A DNA stretch of 64,000 nt from positions 89,064 through 153,063 of the forward strand of contig NZ_KB911601.1 in assembly GCF_000383615.1 (NCBI RefSeq), written 5' to 3'. The position numbers and the translations under genes are program-made. The notes under the pieces are model-generated. The model made no database searches. It was not told the DNA's origin and saw only the letters and a program-made list of their open reading frames with translations. Below are positions 33,292-42,844 of this stretch, piece after piece (the stretch's first letter is position 1; every line of letters starts with the position of its first letter). The stretch is from Streptomyces canus 299MFChir4.1. GTDB taxonomy: Bacteria > Actinomycetota > Actinomycetes > Streptomycetales > Streptomycetaceae.

Positions 33292-34073
33292 CGCCCCTGC
33301 CATCGGGGCGGCCGTCTCTCCTTGAAGGCCGCGATGCCCTCCGCGACGTCTCGTGAGGTGAGCAGCCGCGCCTGGAGCTCGGCCTGGAGGCCGAGCAGGT
33401 CGTCGGTCATTCCGTTGACTGCCGCGTTGACCAGGTGTTTGCTCGCCTGGACCGACAAAGGCGCGTTCTTCGCGATCCGCGCGGCCAGGGCCACCGCGGA
33501 CTCCAGGGCACATCCGGGGTCGACCAGCTCGCTGACCAGGTGCAGGTCCGACATCCGCTCGCCCGTCAGCCGCTCGCCCGTCAAAGCCATCCGCATCGCC
33601 ACGGAATGGGGAAGCTTGGTGGGCAGCCGCAGGAGACCTCCCGCGGAGGCGATCAGGCCCCGCGTGACCTCCGGCAGCCCGAGTTGGGCGGTACGCGAGG
33701 CCACGATGAGGTCGCACGCGAGGGCCATCTCGAAACCGCCGCCGAGGGCGTACCCCTCGATCGCGGCGATCAGCGGTTTGCGTGGTGGCCTTTCGGTGAG
33801 ACCGCCGAAGCCCCGCCCCGGCACCATCGGCGACTGACCGGCCGCCACGGCGTGCAGGTCAGCACCGGTCGAGAAGGCCTTCGGCCCTCCGGACAGGACC
33901 CCGACGCGCACGGTGTCGTCCTCATCCAGCCGGGTGAAGGCATGCGCGAGCAGCTCGGCGGTGGACTGGTCGATGGCGTTGAGTACCTCGGGGCGGTTGA
34001 TGGAGACGATCAGGACGTCACCCCGAACGTCAAGAATGACCGTGGGGTCCGCGTCGCCGCCTTCTGTGCTCAT
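33288..34073 (-). CDS. Enoyl-CoA hydratase/isomerase family (crotonase)
   Basis: The 261-residue protein has the crotonase fold: VSINRPEVLNAID, GGPKAFSTGADLHAV (oxyanion hole), GYALGGGFEMALACDLIVAS with Glu at the first catalytic position (about residue 113) and LPEVTRGLIAS with the second Glu (about 134). Both catalytic Glu residues are present, so hydratase activity is expected. It acts after the acyl-CoA dehydrogenase encoded just upstream, the normal order of beta-oxidation. Confidence 0.92.
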   Translation of the reverse strand: MSTEGGDADPTVILDVRGDVLIVSINRPEVLNAIDQSTAELLAHAFTRLDEDDTVRVGVLSGGPKAFSTGADLHAVAAGQSPMVPGRGFGGLTERPPRKPLIAAIEGYALGGGFEMALACDLIVASRTAQLGLPEVTRGLIASAGGLLRLPTKLPHSVAMRMALTGERLTGERMSDLHLVSELVDPGCALESAVALAARIAKNAPLSVQASKHLVNAAVNGMTDDLLGLQAELQARLLTSRDVAEGIAAFKERRPPRWQGR

Positions 34074-34179
34074 CGGTCAGCGCTCATCGACAGGGGGGCC
34101 GCGGCAGCTTGTTGGAGAAGGACTTGTCCCGTCACGGCTTCTCTCTCCTTGAGGTGCTGGGGTCCACTGGGGGTGGTCC

Positions 34180-35403
34180 TCACGAGCCGGCCGGTCCGGT
34201 GAAGACGATCGGCCGCCCCAAGGCTCCGAGGCCAAGAGTCTGCTGGAGGTGGTCGGTCTTCCACGCCATGACGACGCCGCCCACCAGGTCCCGGAAGATC
34301 CTTTCCAGCTTCTGGGCGGTGACGTAGCCGTGAGCGCCGCACACCTTCATGGCGCCCATCGACACTTCTTCGGACATGCGGCGCAGGTGGAACAGGGTTC
34401 GCACGAGGTCGCGGGCCGGCACGTCCTCCCCCGCGTCGAGCCGGGCCGCTACGGCGTGGAGCAGGTCGCGCCCCGTGCCCAGCCAATGGTCCATATTGCC
34501 GATGCCGGTCTGTGCCCACCCCTCATCGGCGCGGAACTGCGTCGTCGACGCATTGAAGGTGCCCTCGGCCATGTAGCCGTATCTGCGCTGGACGTGATCG
34601 ACGGTGAAGTCCAGCGCCGCCTCAGAGAGCCCGACCCAGATCGCGGCGATGCCGAACGCCGTCGCGGCCGAGTCCGCGGTGCGACTCCTCTTGAACTCAC
34701 TCACCGGTGCGATCAGGCACTCCTCCACCGGGATCCGCAGCCCGCGACACTCGATGTCGTTGCTTCCGGTCCCCCGCATGCCCATCGCGCTCCAGTTGTC
34801 GTGCTTGATCAAGCCGGTCTCGCCGATCCGGCCGAGCGTCAGCACGAAGAGGGGGTCTGCCGTATCGCCTGCCTCGACGATGCCGCCGAGCACGGCGTGT
34901 GTCGCGGCGTCACTCATCGACCCGAAACCGGCACGGCCGTCGAGGACGACGTCCCCTTGCTCCAGCCTGCACGACAGCCTGGCCCTCCTGGAGTCGAGCT
35001 CGGTCGAGGGGTTCGAGAACGCGCCGCAGATCGCTCCCCGCCCTTCCTTCACCGCGGCGAGCGCCTCGTCCCGGCGGGGAAACGACGGGAGCTGCCGGAG
35101 CGTGCGCACCCCCGCCCAGTTCATGTTGACCGCGACCGCGGTCGAGGCGTCGTGACGGCCGAGCAACTCCATGACGGCGATCGACAGCTCCAGCGGCGGT
35201 CCGTCCGGCCCGAACCGCGTCGACGCCGGCAGACCGACGATCCCCAGCTCCCGCAACGCGCCCACGTTGTCCAGCGCCATGCGTCCGGCACGGTCTGCCT
35301 CGACCACTCGGGCGGCGTACTCCTCGCGCACGAGAAGCTCGCCCAGTGCCTCCATGAGAAGCGCCGCCGCCCCAGGCTCAGTCGGGTTCTGCGCCACCAC
35401 CAT
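34180..35403 (-). CDS. Acyl-CoA dehydrogenase family flavoprotein
   Basis: A 407-residue FAD enzyme. It contains AICGAFSNPSTELDSR and GRAGFGSMSDAATHAVLGG in the beta domain, DNWSAMGMRGTGSNDIECRG (flavin loop) and CGAHGYVTAQKLERIFRDL in the C-terminal helical domain. The usual catalytic Glu position is not obvious. Relatives with this pattern include both true acyl-CoA dehydrogenases and flavin monooxygenases of the HsaA type. Its neighbours (CoA-transferase, crotonase, thiolase) favour the dehydrogenase role. A 171-nt gap separates it from the FAH gene upstream. Confidence 0.87.
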   Translation of the reverse strand: MVVAQNPTEPGAAALLMEALGELLVREEYAARVVEADRAGRMALDNVGALRELGIVGLPASTRFGPDGPPLELSIAVMELLGRHDASTAVAVNMNWAGVRTLRQLPSFPRRDEALAAVKEGRGAICGAFSNPSTELDSRRARLSCRLEQGDVVLDGRAGFGSMSDAATHAVLGGIVEAGDTADPLFVLTLGRIGETGLIKHDNWSAMGMRGTGSNDIECRGLRIPVEECLIAPVSEFKRSRTADSAATAFGIAAIWVGLSEAALDFTVDHVQRRYGYMAEGTFNASTTQFRADEGWAQTGIGNMDHWLGTGRDLLHAVAARLDAGEDVPARDLVRTLFHLRRMSEEVSMGAMKVCGAHGYVTAQKLERIFRDLVGGVVMAWKTDHLQQTLGLGALGRPIVFTGPAGS

Positions 35404-35574
35404 TGACGTCTCCCCTTCCGGAGTATTGCGAGCCTCTCGGACCTGCTCTTGTGCGATCGAGCCCGAGCCCGAGCCGGATCAGGAGCGCCACCGGGCAGCG
35501 ACCCGCCAGGCCCTTCCGATCACCGCGTGGTGACAGGGCGCTGTGCGCTCAGCCGCCGGGCTGAGCCGGCCGCC

Positions 35575-36324
35575 TCACCCGGCGGCGACCACCGGGTTCC
35601 GCAGGGTGCCGATTCCGGCGACCTCCACCTCGACGACATCCCCTGCCCGGATCGGCTCGATCTCCGGTGGCGTGCCGAAGCAGATGAGGTCGCCGGGCCG
35701 CAAGGTCATGAAGCGGCTCACCCAGCTCACCACCTCGTCGGTCGACCAGTTCATCCGGGAGGTGACGGTGTCGGTGACGGCCCGGCCATTGATGCGGGCA
35801 CGAAGAGCCGTGTCGTCCGGATCGAGCTCCGTCTCGACGACGGGGCCCAGCACACCGAAGGTGTCGAACGACTTTCCCGGAAGGAACGGGAAGTTGGTGC
35901 TCAGCCCGAGGTCCGTCGCCGTCACGTCGTTGACGCAGGTCCAGCCGAGGACGTGAGCGCGTGCCTCCTGAGGGGTGACCTCGTGGCAGGTCCTGCCGAT
36001 CACGGCCGCGATCTCGGGTTCGTAGACCACGGTGCCGCAGATGCTGGGCAGGACGATCGCCTCACCGTCACCGATGAGGGAGCTGGTCGGCTTCACGAAG
36101 AAGCTCGGGCCGTCCCGGCCGTCCCGCCCCTTCCAGTTGCCGAGCAAGCAGACCACGGTGCTGGTCGCCGTGACCGGCTTGACGAGGTTCAGGGCGTCGG
36201 CCGGGCCGAGGTCGCGCCCCTCCCGCCCGAGGTCCTCGAGGTCGAGCAGCTCAATGGAGTGTTCCGCGTCGAGGCGGGCCCAGACCTCGTCGCCGGAGCC
36301 GAGCCGGATCCGCGCGATTCTCAT
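35575..36324 (-). CDS. Fumarylacetoacetate hydrolase family protein
   Basis: The 249-residue protein carries the FAH metal site: VVYEPEIAAVIG (two Glu) and GWTCVNDVTATDLG (Asp), with GKSFDTFGVLGPVV and FGTPPEIEPIRAGDVVEVE. Family members hydrate or decarboxylate ring-fission products, or cleave C-C bonds. In this operon it could act as the 2-hydroxypentadienoate hydratase that is otherwise missing. ATG 36324 overlaps the stop of the SDR gene upstream (ATGA). Confidence 0.9.
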   Translation of the reverse strand: MRIARIRLGSGDEVWARLDAEHSIELLDLEDLGREGRDLGPADALNLVKPVTATSTVVCLLGNWKGRDGRDGPSFFVKPTSSLIGDGEAIVLPSICGTVVYEPEIAAVIGRTCHEVTPQEARAHVLGWTCVNDVTATDLGLSTNFPFLPGKSFDTFGVLGPVVETELDPDDTALRARINGRAVTDTVTSRMNWSTDEVVSWVSRFMTLRPGDLICFGTPPEIEPIRAGDVVEVEVAGIGTLRNPVVAAG

Positions 36325-37085
36325 GCCTTCGGCCCACCGGCGACGTAGAGCACCTGCCCGGAGACGAACGAGGCCTCCTCGCTGACGAAGAAAGACACCG
36401 CCGCGGCGATGTCGGCCGGCTGTCCCACCCGGCCGACGGGGATCTGCGCGGCGCGCATGACGGTGTATTCGTCGTACGGCATTCCGATCCGAACGGCGGT
36501 GTCCCGGGTCATCTCGGTGACGATGAACCCGGGCGCCACGGTGTTGGCCGTGACACCGAACTTGCCGAGTTCGATGGCCAGGGTTTTGGTGAAGCCCTGG
36601 AGCCCGGACTTCGCCGCGGCGTAGTTGGCTTGGCCCTTGTTGCCGAGCGCGGAGGTGCTGGACAGGTTCACGATGCGCCCCCAACCGGCGTCGACCATGT
36701 ACTTCTGCGTGGCCCGTGACATGAGGTAGGCGCCGCGCAGGTGCACGTTGATGACAGCGTCCCACTCATCGGGCTGAAGCTTGAAGAGCAGGTTGTCGCG
36801 GACGATGCCGGCGTTGTTGACCAGCACCGTCGGTGCGCCCAGTTCCGCGACCACGCGATCGACCGCGGCCGCGACGTCGTCCTCCACCGAGACATCCGCG
36901 CCGACGGCCAGTGCCGTCCCGCCGGCGGCCTCGATCTCTTTGACGGTGGTGGCGCACGCCTCCGCGGTCAGGTCGAGGACGGCGACGGCACAGCCGTCGG
37001 CCGCCAGTCGAGTCGCGACTCCGCGGCCAATCCCTCGGGCACCTCCGGTCACGATGGCGACCGGGCTCCTGTTGTTGTCGAACAC
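36321..37085 (-). CDS. SDR family 3-hydroxyacyl dehydrogenase, FabG-like
   Basis: The 254-residue enzyme has TGGARGIGRGVATRLAADG, NNAGIVRDNLLFKL, NLSSTSALGNKGQANYAAAK (Ser, Tyr, Lys) and the FabG-like PGFIVTEM segment. LDLTAEA after strand 2 puts an Asp at the cofactor position, indicating NAD. It fits between crotonase and thiolase in acyl-CoA breakdown, oxidising a 3-hydroxyacyl-CoA. Confidence 0.92.
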   Translation of the reverse strand: MFDNNRSPVAIVTGGARGIGRGVATRLAADGCAVAVLDLTAEACATTVKEIEAAGGTALAVGADVSVEDDVAAAVDRVVAELGAPTVLVNNAGIVRDNLLFKLQPDEWDAVINVHLRGAYLMSRATQKYMVDAGWGRIVNLSSTSALGNKGQANYAAAKSGLQGFTKTLAIELGKFGVTANTVAPGFIVTEMTRDTAVRIGMPYDEYTVMRAAQIPVGRVGQPADIAAAVSFFVSEEASFVSGQVLYVAGGPKA

Positions 37086-37144
37086 AGGGGCTCGTCCTTT
37101 CTGTAGGGAGATCGCCCAGCGGGCGACCTGTCCGAGTCAGCCGT

Positions 37145-38359
37145 TCAGGCGACCCGTTCGAAGATCGCGGTGAGCCCCTGCCCACCGCCGATGCACATGG
37201 TCTCCAGGGCATAGCGCCCCTCACGGCGCCGCAGCTCACGCAGCATGGTGGCGAGGATGCGCGCACCGGTCGCCCCGACGGGGTGGCCCAGCGAGATGCC
37301 GGAGCCGTGGACATTGACCCGGTCCCAGTCCGCGGCGCCGAAATCCCACTCCCGCGTCACAGCGAGAACCTGCGCGGCGAACGCCTCGTTGATCTCGATC
37401 AGGTCCATGTCGGCGAGGGCAAGGCCGGCCCGGTTCAGAGCCCGGGCGGTCGCCGGCACCGGCCCTATGCCCATGCGGGCCGGCTCGACACCGGCCGTCG
37501 CCCAGGTGACCAAGCGCGCGTACGGTGTCAGCCCGAGCCGCTCGGCCATCTCCCGAGTGGTGACAAGACAGGCCGCGGCACCGTCGTTCTGGCCACTGGA
37601 GTTGCCGGCCGTGACCGTCGCCTCCGGGTCCTGACGGCGAAGCACCGGCGCGAGCCGGGCGAGCGAAGCGGCGGTCGTGTCCGCTCGGACGTGCTCGTCG
37701 GCACTGACCGTGACCTGCTCGCCGTGCGGGCCCTTGGTGGTGATCGGGACGATCTCCTCGGCGAAGACGCCGGAGACCTGGGCCGCCGCCGCGCGGCGAT
37801 GCGAGCGGACGGCGAGGTCGTCCTGGTCGTTCCGGGAAATGGCGTACTCGCGCCGCAGGTTCTCCGCGGTCTCGAGCATGCCGCCGGGGACCGGGTGGTG
37901 CTTGCCGCCGGCCGTGGTGCGCGCCCGGGCCAGTCGGTCGTGCAGCACCACGGATGCGGAGCGCGCAGGGAACCGGATCCCGTTCGTGTAGTGCTCGACC
38001 GCGCTCATACTCTCGGTTCCACCGGCGATGACGACGTCCGCGACTCCCGTCTGCACCTGCATCGCGGCTGTGCAGACCGCCTGCAGCCCCGATCCGCAGC
38101 GGCGGTCGAGCTGCATCCCGGGGACGGACACCGGCAGCCCGGCGTCCAGTGCGCTGACCCGGCCGATCGCCGGCGCCTCCCCGCTGGGGTTGCACTGTCC
38201 GAGGACGACCTCGTCGATGTCCTCGCCTGTCACACCCGTGCGGCGAAGCAGCTCGGCGACCACTGCCGCGGCCAGCTCGCCGGCCGAGACGCCGGCCAGA
38301 GCTCCGCCGTACCGCCCGACCGCGGTGCGCACGGGCTCGCAGATCACGGCATCACGCAC
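37145..38359 (-). CDS. Thiolase (acetyl-CoA acyltransferase)
   Basis: This 404-residue protein has the full thiolase set: DRRCGSGLQAVCTAAMQVQTG with the nucleophile Cys (about residue 89), NEAFAAQ with the conserved Asn, NVHGSGISLGHPVGATGAR with the His, and CIGGGQG with the second Cys near the end. It should thiolyse a 3-ketoacyl-CoA to acetyl-CoA and a shorter acyl-CoA. The start overlaps the CaiB gene by 8 nt. Because all catalytic residues are present, it should not need the DUF35 partner encoded at 50058. Confidence 0.94.
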   Translation of the reverse strand: MRDAVICEPVRTAVGRYGGALAGVSAGELAAAVVAELLRRTGVTGEDIDEVVLGQCNPSGEAPAIGRVSALDAGLPVSVPGMQLDRRCGSGLQAVCTAAMQVQTGVADVVIAGGTESMSAVEHYTNGIRFPARSASVVLHDRLARARTTAGGKHHPVPGGMLETAENLRREYAISRNDQDDLAVRSHRRAAAAQVSGVFAEEIVPITTKGPHGEQVTVSADEHVRADTTAASLARLAPVLRRQDPEATVTAGNSSGQNDGAAACLVTTREMAERLGLTPYARLVTWATAGVEPARMGIGPVPATARALNRAGLALADMDLIEINEAFAAQVLAVTREWDFGAADWDRVNVHGSGISLGHPVGATGARILATMLRELRRREGRYALETMCIGGGQGLTAIFERVA

Positions 38360-39512
38360 CGATGGGCTCCTTCGCGGATGCCTCGGAGGCCAGCCAGGCC
38401 CGGATGGACTCGCCGGCGTTGTCCAGGGCGGGCGGGCGGTGCCGGTAACGCGGCGGCGTCAGGGAGTAGGTGACGGGATTGCGCACCATCGGCACCCCTT
38501 CGACGTCCACGACGGGTTCGAGGCCCAGCCGGGTCGCCATCTCCACGCCGCGCCGTACGTCGTTGATCGGACCGCACGGCAGACCGGCGCGGGTGAGCAG
38601 CTCGGCCCACTCGTCGGCGCCGCGAGTGGCCAGCACGGCTTCCAGCTCGGGGCGCAGTTCATCGCGGTGGTCGTTGCGCAGCCTCACCGAGGCAAACCGC
38701 GGGTCGGCCGCGAGGTCAGGCCGTTCAAGCACGTCACACAGGGTTCTGTACTGCCGGTCGTTGCCGGCCACGACGATGAGCTCTCGATCGGCTGTGGGCA
38801 GCGGGCCGTACGGGAACAGGCTGGGGTGCTCGTTCCCCATGCGCTGGGGCACCACCCCGCCGGCGACCCAGGCCGAGGACTGGTTGATCATCGACGAGAG
38901 GGCGCTGGAGAGCAGGTCGATTTCGAGGAGCTGCCCGTGACCGGTGGCGGTCCGGTGGTTGAGGGCTGCCAGGACCGCGACCGCCGCATGCAGCCCGGTC
39001 ATCACATCGATGGCCGAGATACCCGTGCGCAGCGGGGGCCCGTCGGCCTCACCCGTCATCGCCATCATCCCCGAGGCCGCCTGGATCAGCAGGTCATAGC
39101 CGGGCAGGGCGGCGCCCCCACGAGTGCCGAAGCCGCTGATCGCGCAATAGACGACGCCCGGGTTGACAGCGGCGACCTGCTCGTAGCCCAGGTCGTACCG
39201 CTCCGTGGTCCCGGGCTTGAAGTTGTGGACGAAGACGTCGGCCCGGTGGGCGAGCCTGCGCGCCAGCACGAGGTCGCCCTGGTCGGCGAGGTCGAGCGCA
39301 ACCGAGCGCTTGTTGCGGTTGACGGCCAGGTAGTACGTCGACTCGTCGTCTCGTACGGGCGGCTTGAAGGTCCTCGTGTCGTCGCCCGCCGGGCTTTCCA
39401 CCTTGATCACCTCGGCGCCCAGATCGCCGAGCAGCATGGTGCAGTAGGGACCCGCCACGATGCGGGAGAAGTCCGCGACGATCAGCCCCGACAGTGGCCC
39501 GTCGCCCGACAT
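38352..39512 (-). CDS. CaiB/BaiF family CoA-transferase
   Basis: A 386-residue class III CoA-transferase. Typical blocks are VADFSRIVAGPYCTMLLGDLGAEVIKVE at the N-terminus, NRNKRSVALDL, and GYDLLIQAASGMMAMTG with the catalytic Asp (about residue 170). It would activate a carboxylic acid by moving CoA from another acyl-CoA, giving the substrate of the acyl-CoA dehydrogenase. The next gene upstream (BVMO) ends 1 nt away from its start region. Confidence 0.93.
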   Translation of the reverse strand: MSGDGPLSGLIVADFSRIVAGPYCTMLLGDLGAEVIKVESPAGDDTRTFKPPVRDDESTYYLAVNRNKRSVALDLADQGDLVLARRLAHRADVFVHNFKPGTTERYDLGYEQVAAVNPGVVYCAISGFGTRGGAALPGYDLLIQAASGMMAMTGEADGPPLRTGISAIDVMTGLHAAVAVLAALNHRTATGHGQLLEIDLLSSALSSMINQSSAWVAGGVVPQRMGNEHPSLFPYGPLPTADRELIVVAGNDRQYRTLCDVLERPDLAADPRFASVRLRNDHRDELRPELEAVLATRGADEWAELLTRAGLPCGPINDVRRGVEMATRLGLEPVVDVEGVPMVRNPVTYSLTPPRYRHRPPALDNAGESIRAWLASEASAKEPIGA

Positions 39513-39513
39513 C

Positions 39514-41295
39514 TCAGCTGCTCCTGGTGGGTTCGAAGATCAGTCCCTGCCATGTCCCTTCGGCGCGCCAGGCGCTGATGAGGTGATCGAAGGCGACGAT
39601 GCCGGGTCCGTAGGCTCCGTTGCGCCTCGCGGCGGTCGCGTTGGGCTGCCCCTCGTTGTTGTAGTAGCCCGGGGTGCACGACTCGAGGAATTCGAGGTTG
39701 GCGCGCGAAGATTCGAACACCGTCTGGACCCAGGACTCCTCATCCGCGATGGCTACGTCGACCGCACGGGCGCCCCTGCGGTCCACCTCGTGGATGACCT
39801 GGCTGACGTGCCGGCTCTGGACGTCGAGGACGTGCGCGAAGTTCGAGCTGACGCCCACCTGGTTGAGGGCGATGATGAAGAAGTTCGGGAAGCCGTTGGT
39901 CTGCATGCCGTAGAGGGTCGAGATACCGGCCGAGAACTTCTCGCTGAGCTTGCGGCCGCCACGGCCGACCACGTCGTAACCGAGCCTGGTCGCGAACGGC
40001 GCCCCCACCTGGAACCCGCTGGCGAAGACGAGGCAGTCGACCTCGTATTCGGTGCCGTTGACGACGATGCCGGTCGGTGTGACGCGCTCGATGCCCTGTC
40101 CGTCGGTGTCGAGCAGGGTGACATTGGGACGGTTGAAGGTCTTGAGGTAGTCGTCGTTGAAACATGGCCGCTTGCACAGTGCGCGGAACCAGGGCTTCAG
40201 GCTCTCCGCCGTGACCGGATCGCGCACCGTGGCGGACACGCGGGCGCGGATCTCCTCCATCTTGGAGAAATCGTCGATCTCGTCCAGGACGCCGCCACTG
40301 AGTGTGCGCAGGCGGTAGATGGCGGTCCAGCCGTCGTTGACGAGGTCGGTCTCCGCGTCGCCGCCGGCCACGAAGGTCGAGAAGTTGTCCATCCGTTCGC
40401 GCTGCCAGCCATGCGGGAGCGATGCGGCCCAGGCCGGATCGGTCGTCCGGTTGTTGCGCGGGCTGACCGCCGACGGCGTGCGCTGGACGACGTACAGGTG
40501 TCCGGCGCTTGCGCCCAGGTGGGGCACGGCTTGGATGGCTGTCGCTCCCGTTCCGACGATCGCGACCTTCTTGTCCGCGAGCCCCTCGAGCCCACCGGAG
40601 CTGTCGCCCCCGGTGTAGTCGTAGTCCCAGCGGGTCGTGTGGAAGGTGTGCCCTCGGAAGGACTCGATACCGGGCACTCCCGGGAGCTTCGGCTTCTGCA
40701 TCGCGCCGGCGGTCATGCAGACGTACCGGGCGGTGAACACGTCGCCGCGGTCGGTCTCGATCGTCCAGTGTCCGGCGTCCTCGTTCCACGTGACGCCCGA
40801 GACCCGGGTCTGGAGCAGGGCGTTGTCGTAGAGACGGTAGTGCCGGGCGATCCGTCGGCAATGCTCGAGGATCTCGGGTGCCTTCACATATTTCTCGGTG
40901 GGTATGTAGCCCGTCTCCTCCAGCAGCGGGAGGTAGATGTAGGCCTCGGTGTCGCACGCGGCGCCGGGGTAGCGGTTCCAGTACCACGTGCCTCCGAAGT
41001 CACCGCCCTGCTCGACGAGCCGAATGTCCTCGTAGCCCAGGTCGCGCAGGCGCGCGCCGAGAAGCAGTCCGCCGAATCCTCCGCCGATCACGGCGACGTC
41101 CACGTGGTCGGACACCGCTTGGCGCTCGATCCTCGGTGTGTAGGGGTCGTCGATGAAATGCGCGAGTTCGCCCTCGAGCGCCTGGTACTGGCGTGAGCCG
41201 TCCGGACGCAGCCGTTTGTCCCGCTCGATCCGATACTTCACTCGCAGCGCGTCGGGGTCGAACCCGAGTGCCTGCTTGTCTGCCTGAACTGTCAC
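39514..41295 (-). CDS. Baeyer-Villiger-type flavin monooxygenase
   Basis: A 593-residue class B flavoprotein monooxygenase that inserts oxygen next to a ketone. FAD motif VAVIGGGFGGLLLGARL and NADPH motif VAIVGTGATAIQAV flank the BVMO fingerprint FRGHTFHTTRWDYD (about residue 215). An N-terminal extension of about 60 residues precedes the fold, as in cyclododecanone and phenylacetone monooxygenase relatives. GTG 41295 overlaps the hydrolase stop (GTGA) with AGGAG upstream. With the hydrolase it could convert a ketone through an ester or lactone to an acid for CoA activation. Confidence 0.93.
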   Translation of the reverse strand: MTVQADKQALGFDPDALRVKYRIERDKRLRPDGSRQYQALEGELAHFIDDPYTPRIERQAVSDHVDVAVIGGGFGGLLLGARLRDLGYEDIRLVEQGGDFGGTWYWNRYPGAACDTEAYIYLPLLEETGYIPTEKYVKAPEILEHCRRIARHYRLYDNALLQTRVSGVTWNEDAGHWTIETDRGDVFTARYVCMTAGAMQKPKLPGVPGIESFRGHTFHTTRWDYDYTGGDSSGGLEGLADKKVAIVGTGATAIQAVPHLGASAGHLYVVQRTPSAVSPRNNRTTDPAWAASLPHGWQRERMDNFSTFVAGGDAETDLVNDGWTAIYRLRTLSGGVLDEIDDFSKMEEIRARVSATVRDPVTAESLKPWFRALCKRPCFNDDYLKTFNRPNVTLLDTDGQGIERVTPTGIVVNGTEYEVDCLVFASGFQVGAPFATRLGYDVVGRGGRKLSEKFSAGISTLYGMQTNGFPNFFIIALNQVGVSSNFAHVLDVQSRHVSQVIHEVDRRGARAVDVAIADEESWVQTVFESSRANLEFLESCTPGYYNNEGQPNATAARRNGAYGPGIVAFDHLISAWRAEGTWQGLIFEPTRSS

Positions 41296-42215
41296 CTGAC
41301 GTCTCCTGGGGAGGCTGTGGGGCGGGCCGCGTTGCGGCATATCGCTGCGATGATCTGGGGCCAGGCTTCTGGCACGATGCCGTGACCCATGCCGTCGACG
41401 ACCTCGAGCCAGGCGCCCGGTACGGCGTCCGCGATGGCCCGGCCGCCGCTGATGTCGACCAGGCGATCGTCCGTGCCATGGATGGCGACGGTCGGCACGC
41501 GCAGATCACGGAGCTCGGGCGTCCGGTCCGCCGAGGCGATCGAGGCCGCCTGCTGACGGATCCGGCCGGCCGGGTCGTGTGCGCGGTCGTACGCCGCGGC
41601 CGCACGGGTTCGCGCCGCGTCCTCGTCGAACGGGAAGCCGTTTCCGGCCAGCGCACGCGAACGTTCCACGGCCGCCTCGACGACTCCCTCACGGGTCGCC
41701 GGAGCGGGCCGGCGCATCAATTCCATGGTGGCGGGGTCCGCCTGGCCGACCGATCGGTCGCCGGTGCTCGACATGACCAGGCAGAGGGAGCGAACTCGCT
41801 CGGGCCAGTGGATCGCCATGAGCTGAGCGACCATTCCTCCCATCGAGGCACCGAGAATGTGGGCGCGATCGATGCCCAGAGCGTCGAGGAGTCCGACGCT
41901 GTCGGCCGCCATGTCCTTGAGGGTGTAGGGCAGGGTGCTGAGATCGCCGCGTCGGATCGCGGCCAGGTCAGGGGTGCCCTCCATGCGTTCCGACAGACCG
42001 ACATCGCGGTTGTCGAAGCGGATCACGTAGAAACCCGAGTCGACCAACTGGTCGCAGAAGCCCATGTCCCAGCCGTTCAGCTGGGTACCCATCCCCATGA
42101 TCATGAGAAGCGGCGGGTCCGCGGGGTCGCCGTATGTGGCACAGCACAGGGTGATCCCGTTGGCGGTGACCGACCTCGTGCCCCCTGCTCTCAGGTCGTG
42201 GCGGGTCGATCCCAC
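41292..42215 (-). CDS. Alpha/beta hydrolase, probable esterase or lactonase
   Basis: The 307-residue protein has the triad of the fold: Ser in ILGASMGGMVAQL (about residue 119), Asp in HGTDDRLVD and His in DGMGHGI. The start GTG 42215 has AGGAGG 4-5 nt upstream; a GTG at 42236 would include this site in the coding region. Its coupling to the BVMO gene suggests it opens the ester or lactone produced by that enzyme. It is distinct from the meta-cleavage hydrolase at 47746. Confidence 0.88.
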   Translation of the reverse strand: MGSTRHDLRAGGTRSVTANGITLCCATYGDPADPPLLMIMGMGTQLNGWDMGFCDQLVDSGFYVIRFDNRDVGLSERMEGTPDLAAIRRGDLSTLPYTLKDMAADSVGLLDALGIDRAHILGASMGGMVAQLMAIHWPERVRSLCLVMSSTGDRSVGQADPATMELMRRPAPATREGVVEAAVERSRALAGNGFPFDEDAARTRAAAAYDRAHDPAGRIRQQAASIASADRTPELRDLRVPTVAIHGTDDRLVDISGGRAIADAVPGAWLEVVDGMGHGIVPEAWPQIIAAICRNAARPTASPGDVR

Positions 42216-42282
42216 CGGTCCTCCTCGTCTCCGCACCCGTCGGGAAGTCCCGGCCGGCGTCCGGCTCGCTCTTTCGGGGCTG

Positions 42283-42831
42283 TCAGAAGAAGTTGCTGAG
42301 GTTCTGCGACAGCAGGACGGTCTGGTCGAGGTAGATGTCGCGCCGTGCGATCCGGAACCCCTCCTCGGTGCGCCGGAGCACGTCCTCGCGGCGTCCGATC
42401 CACTCGTCGATCTCCGACTTGAGCCGTGTTCGGTAGAGGTGGAAGCAGGTCTCGACCGTCAGCTCGGTGCCCAGGTCCTCGATGATGCGGACGTTGGTCA
42501 CGAGGTGGCGGGTCCGTGACGGCGGATCTTCGGCCCAGGCCGTGCCGGTGCCGAGTTTCTGCACCCGGCCGACGAGGGTGGCCTTGTCGTCGTCGAAGAA
42601 CGCCATCTCGCCCGGCTGAGTGAACTCCCGGGAGAGGTTGCGGCGCGGCACTGTCCGGCGGATCGGCATGAAGTACGCCGTGTCGTCGGTGAACAGGTCG
42701 ACCCACTCCTCGAACCGCTGGTGGTCCAGCAGGGCGGCCTCGTGGGTGTAGAACTGCTCGACCTCGTACTGCAGGTACATCGCCGCGATCTTCTCCGGCG
42801 CGATGGTCGTCTCCAGGTGCGCAGTTGCCAT
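42283..42831 (-). CDS. Aromatic ring-hydroxylating dioxygenase, beta subunit
   Basis: The 182-residue SnoaL-like protein matches the small subunit of biphenyl/benzene-type dioxygenases: VEQFYTHEAALLDHQRFEEW, DLFTDDTAYFMPIRRT and the tail RIARRDIYLDQTVLLSQNLS. It has a structural role in the alpha3-beta3 hexamer. It lies 13 nt downstream of the alpha-subunit gene. Confidence 0.95.
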   Translation of the reverse strand: MATAHLETTIAPEKIAAMYLQYEVEQFYTHEAALLDHQRFEEWVDLFTDDTAYFMPIRRTVPRRNLSREFTQPGEMAFFDDDKATLVGRVQKLGTGTAWAEDPPSRTRHLVTNVRIIEDLGTELTVETCFHLYRTRLKSEIDEWIGRREDVLRRTEEGFRIARRDIYLDQTVLLSQNLSNFF

Positions 42832-42844
42832 GACTCGTCAGTCC

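Noticed and set aside
39460..41196. 578-codon plus-strand frame over the BVMO
   Set aside because: The BVMO on the other strand has FAD, NADPH and fingerprint motifs; this frame has none.
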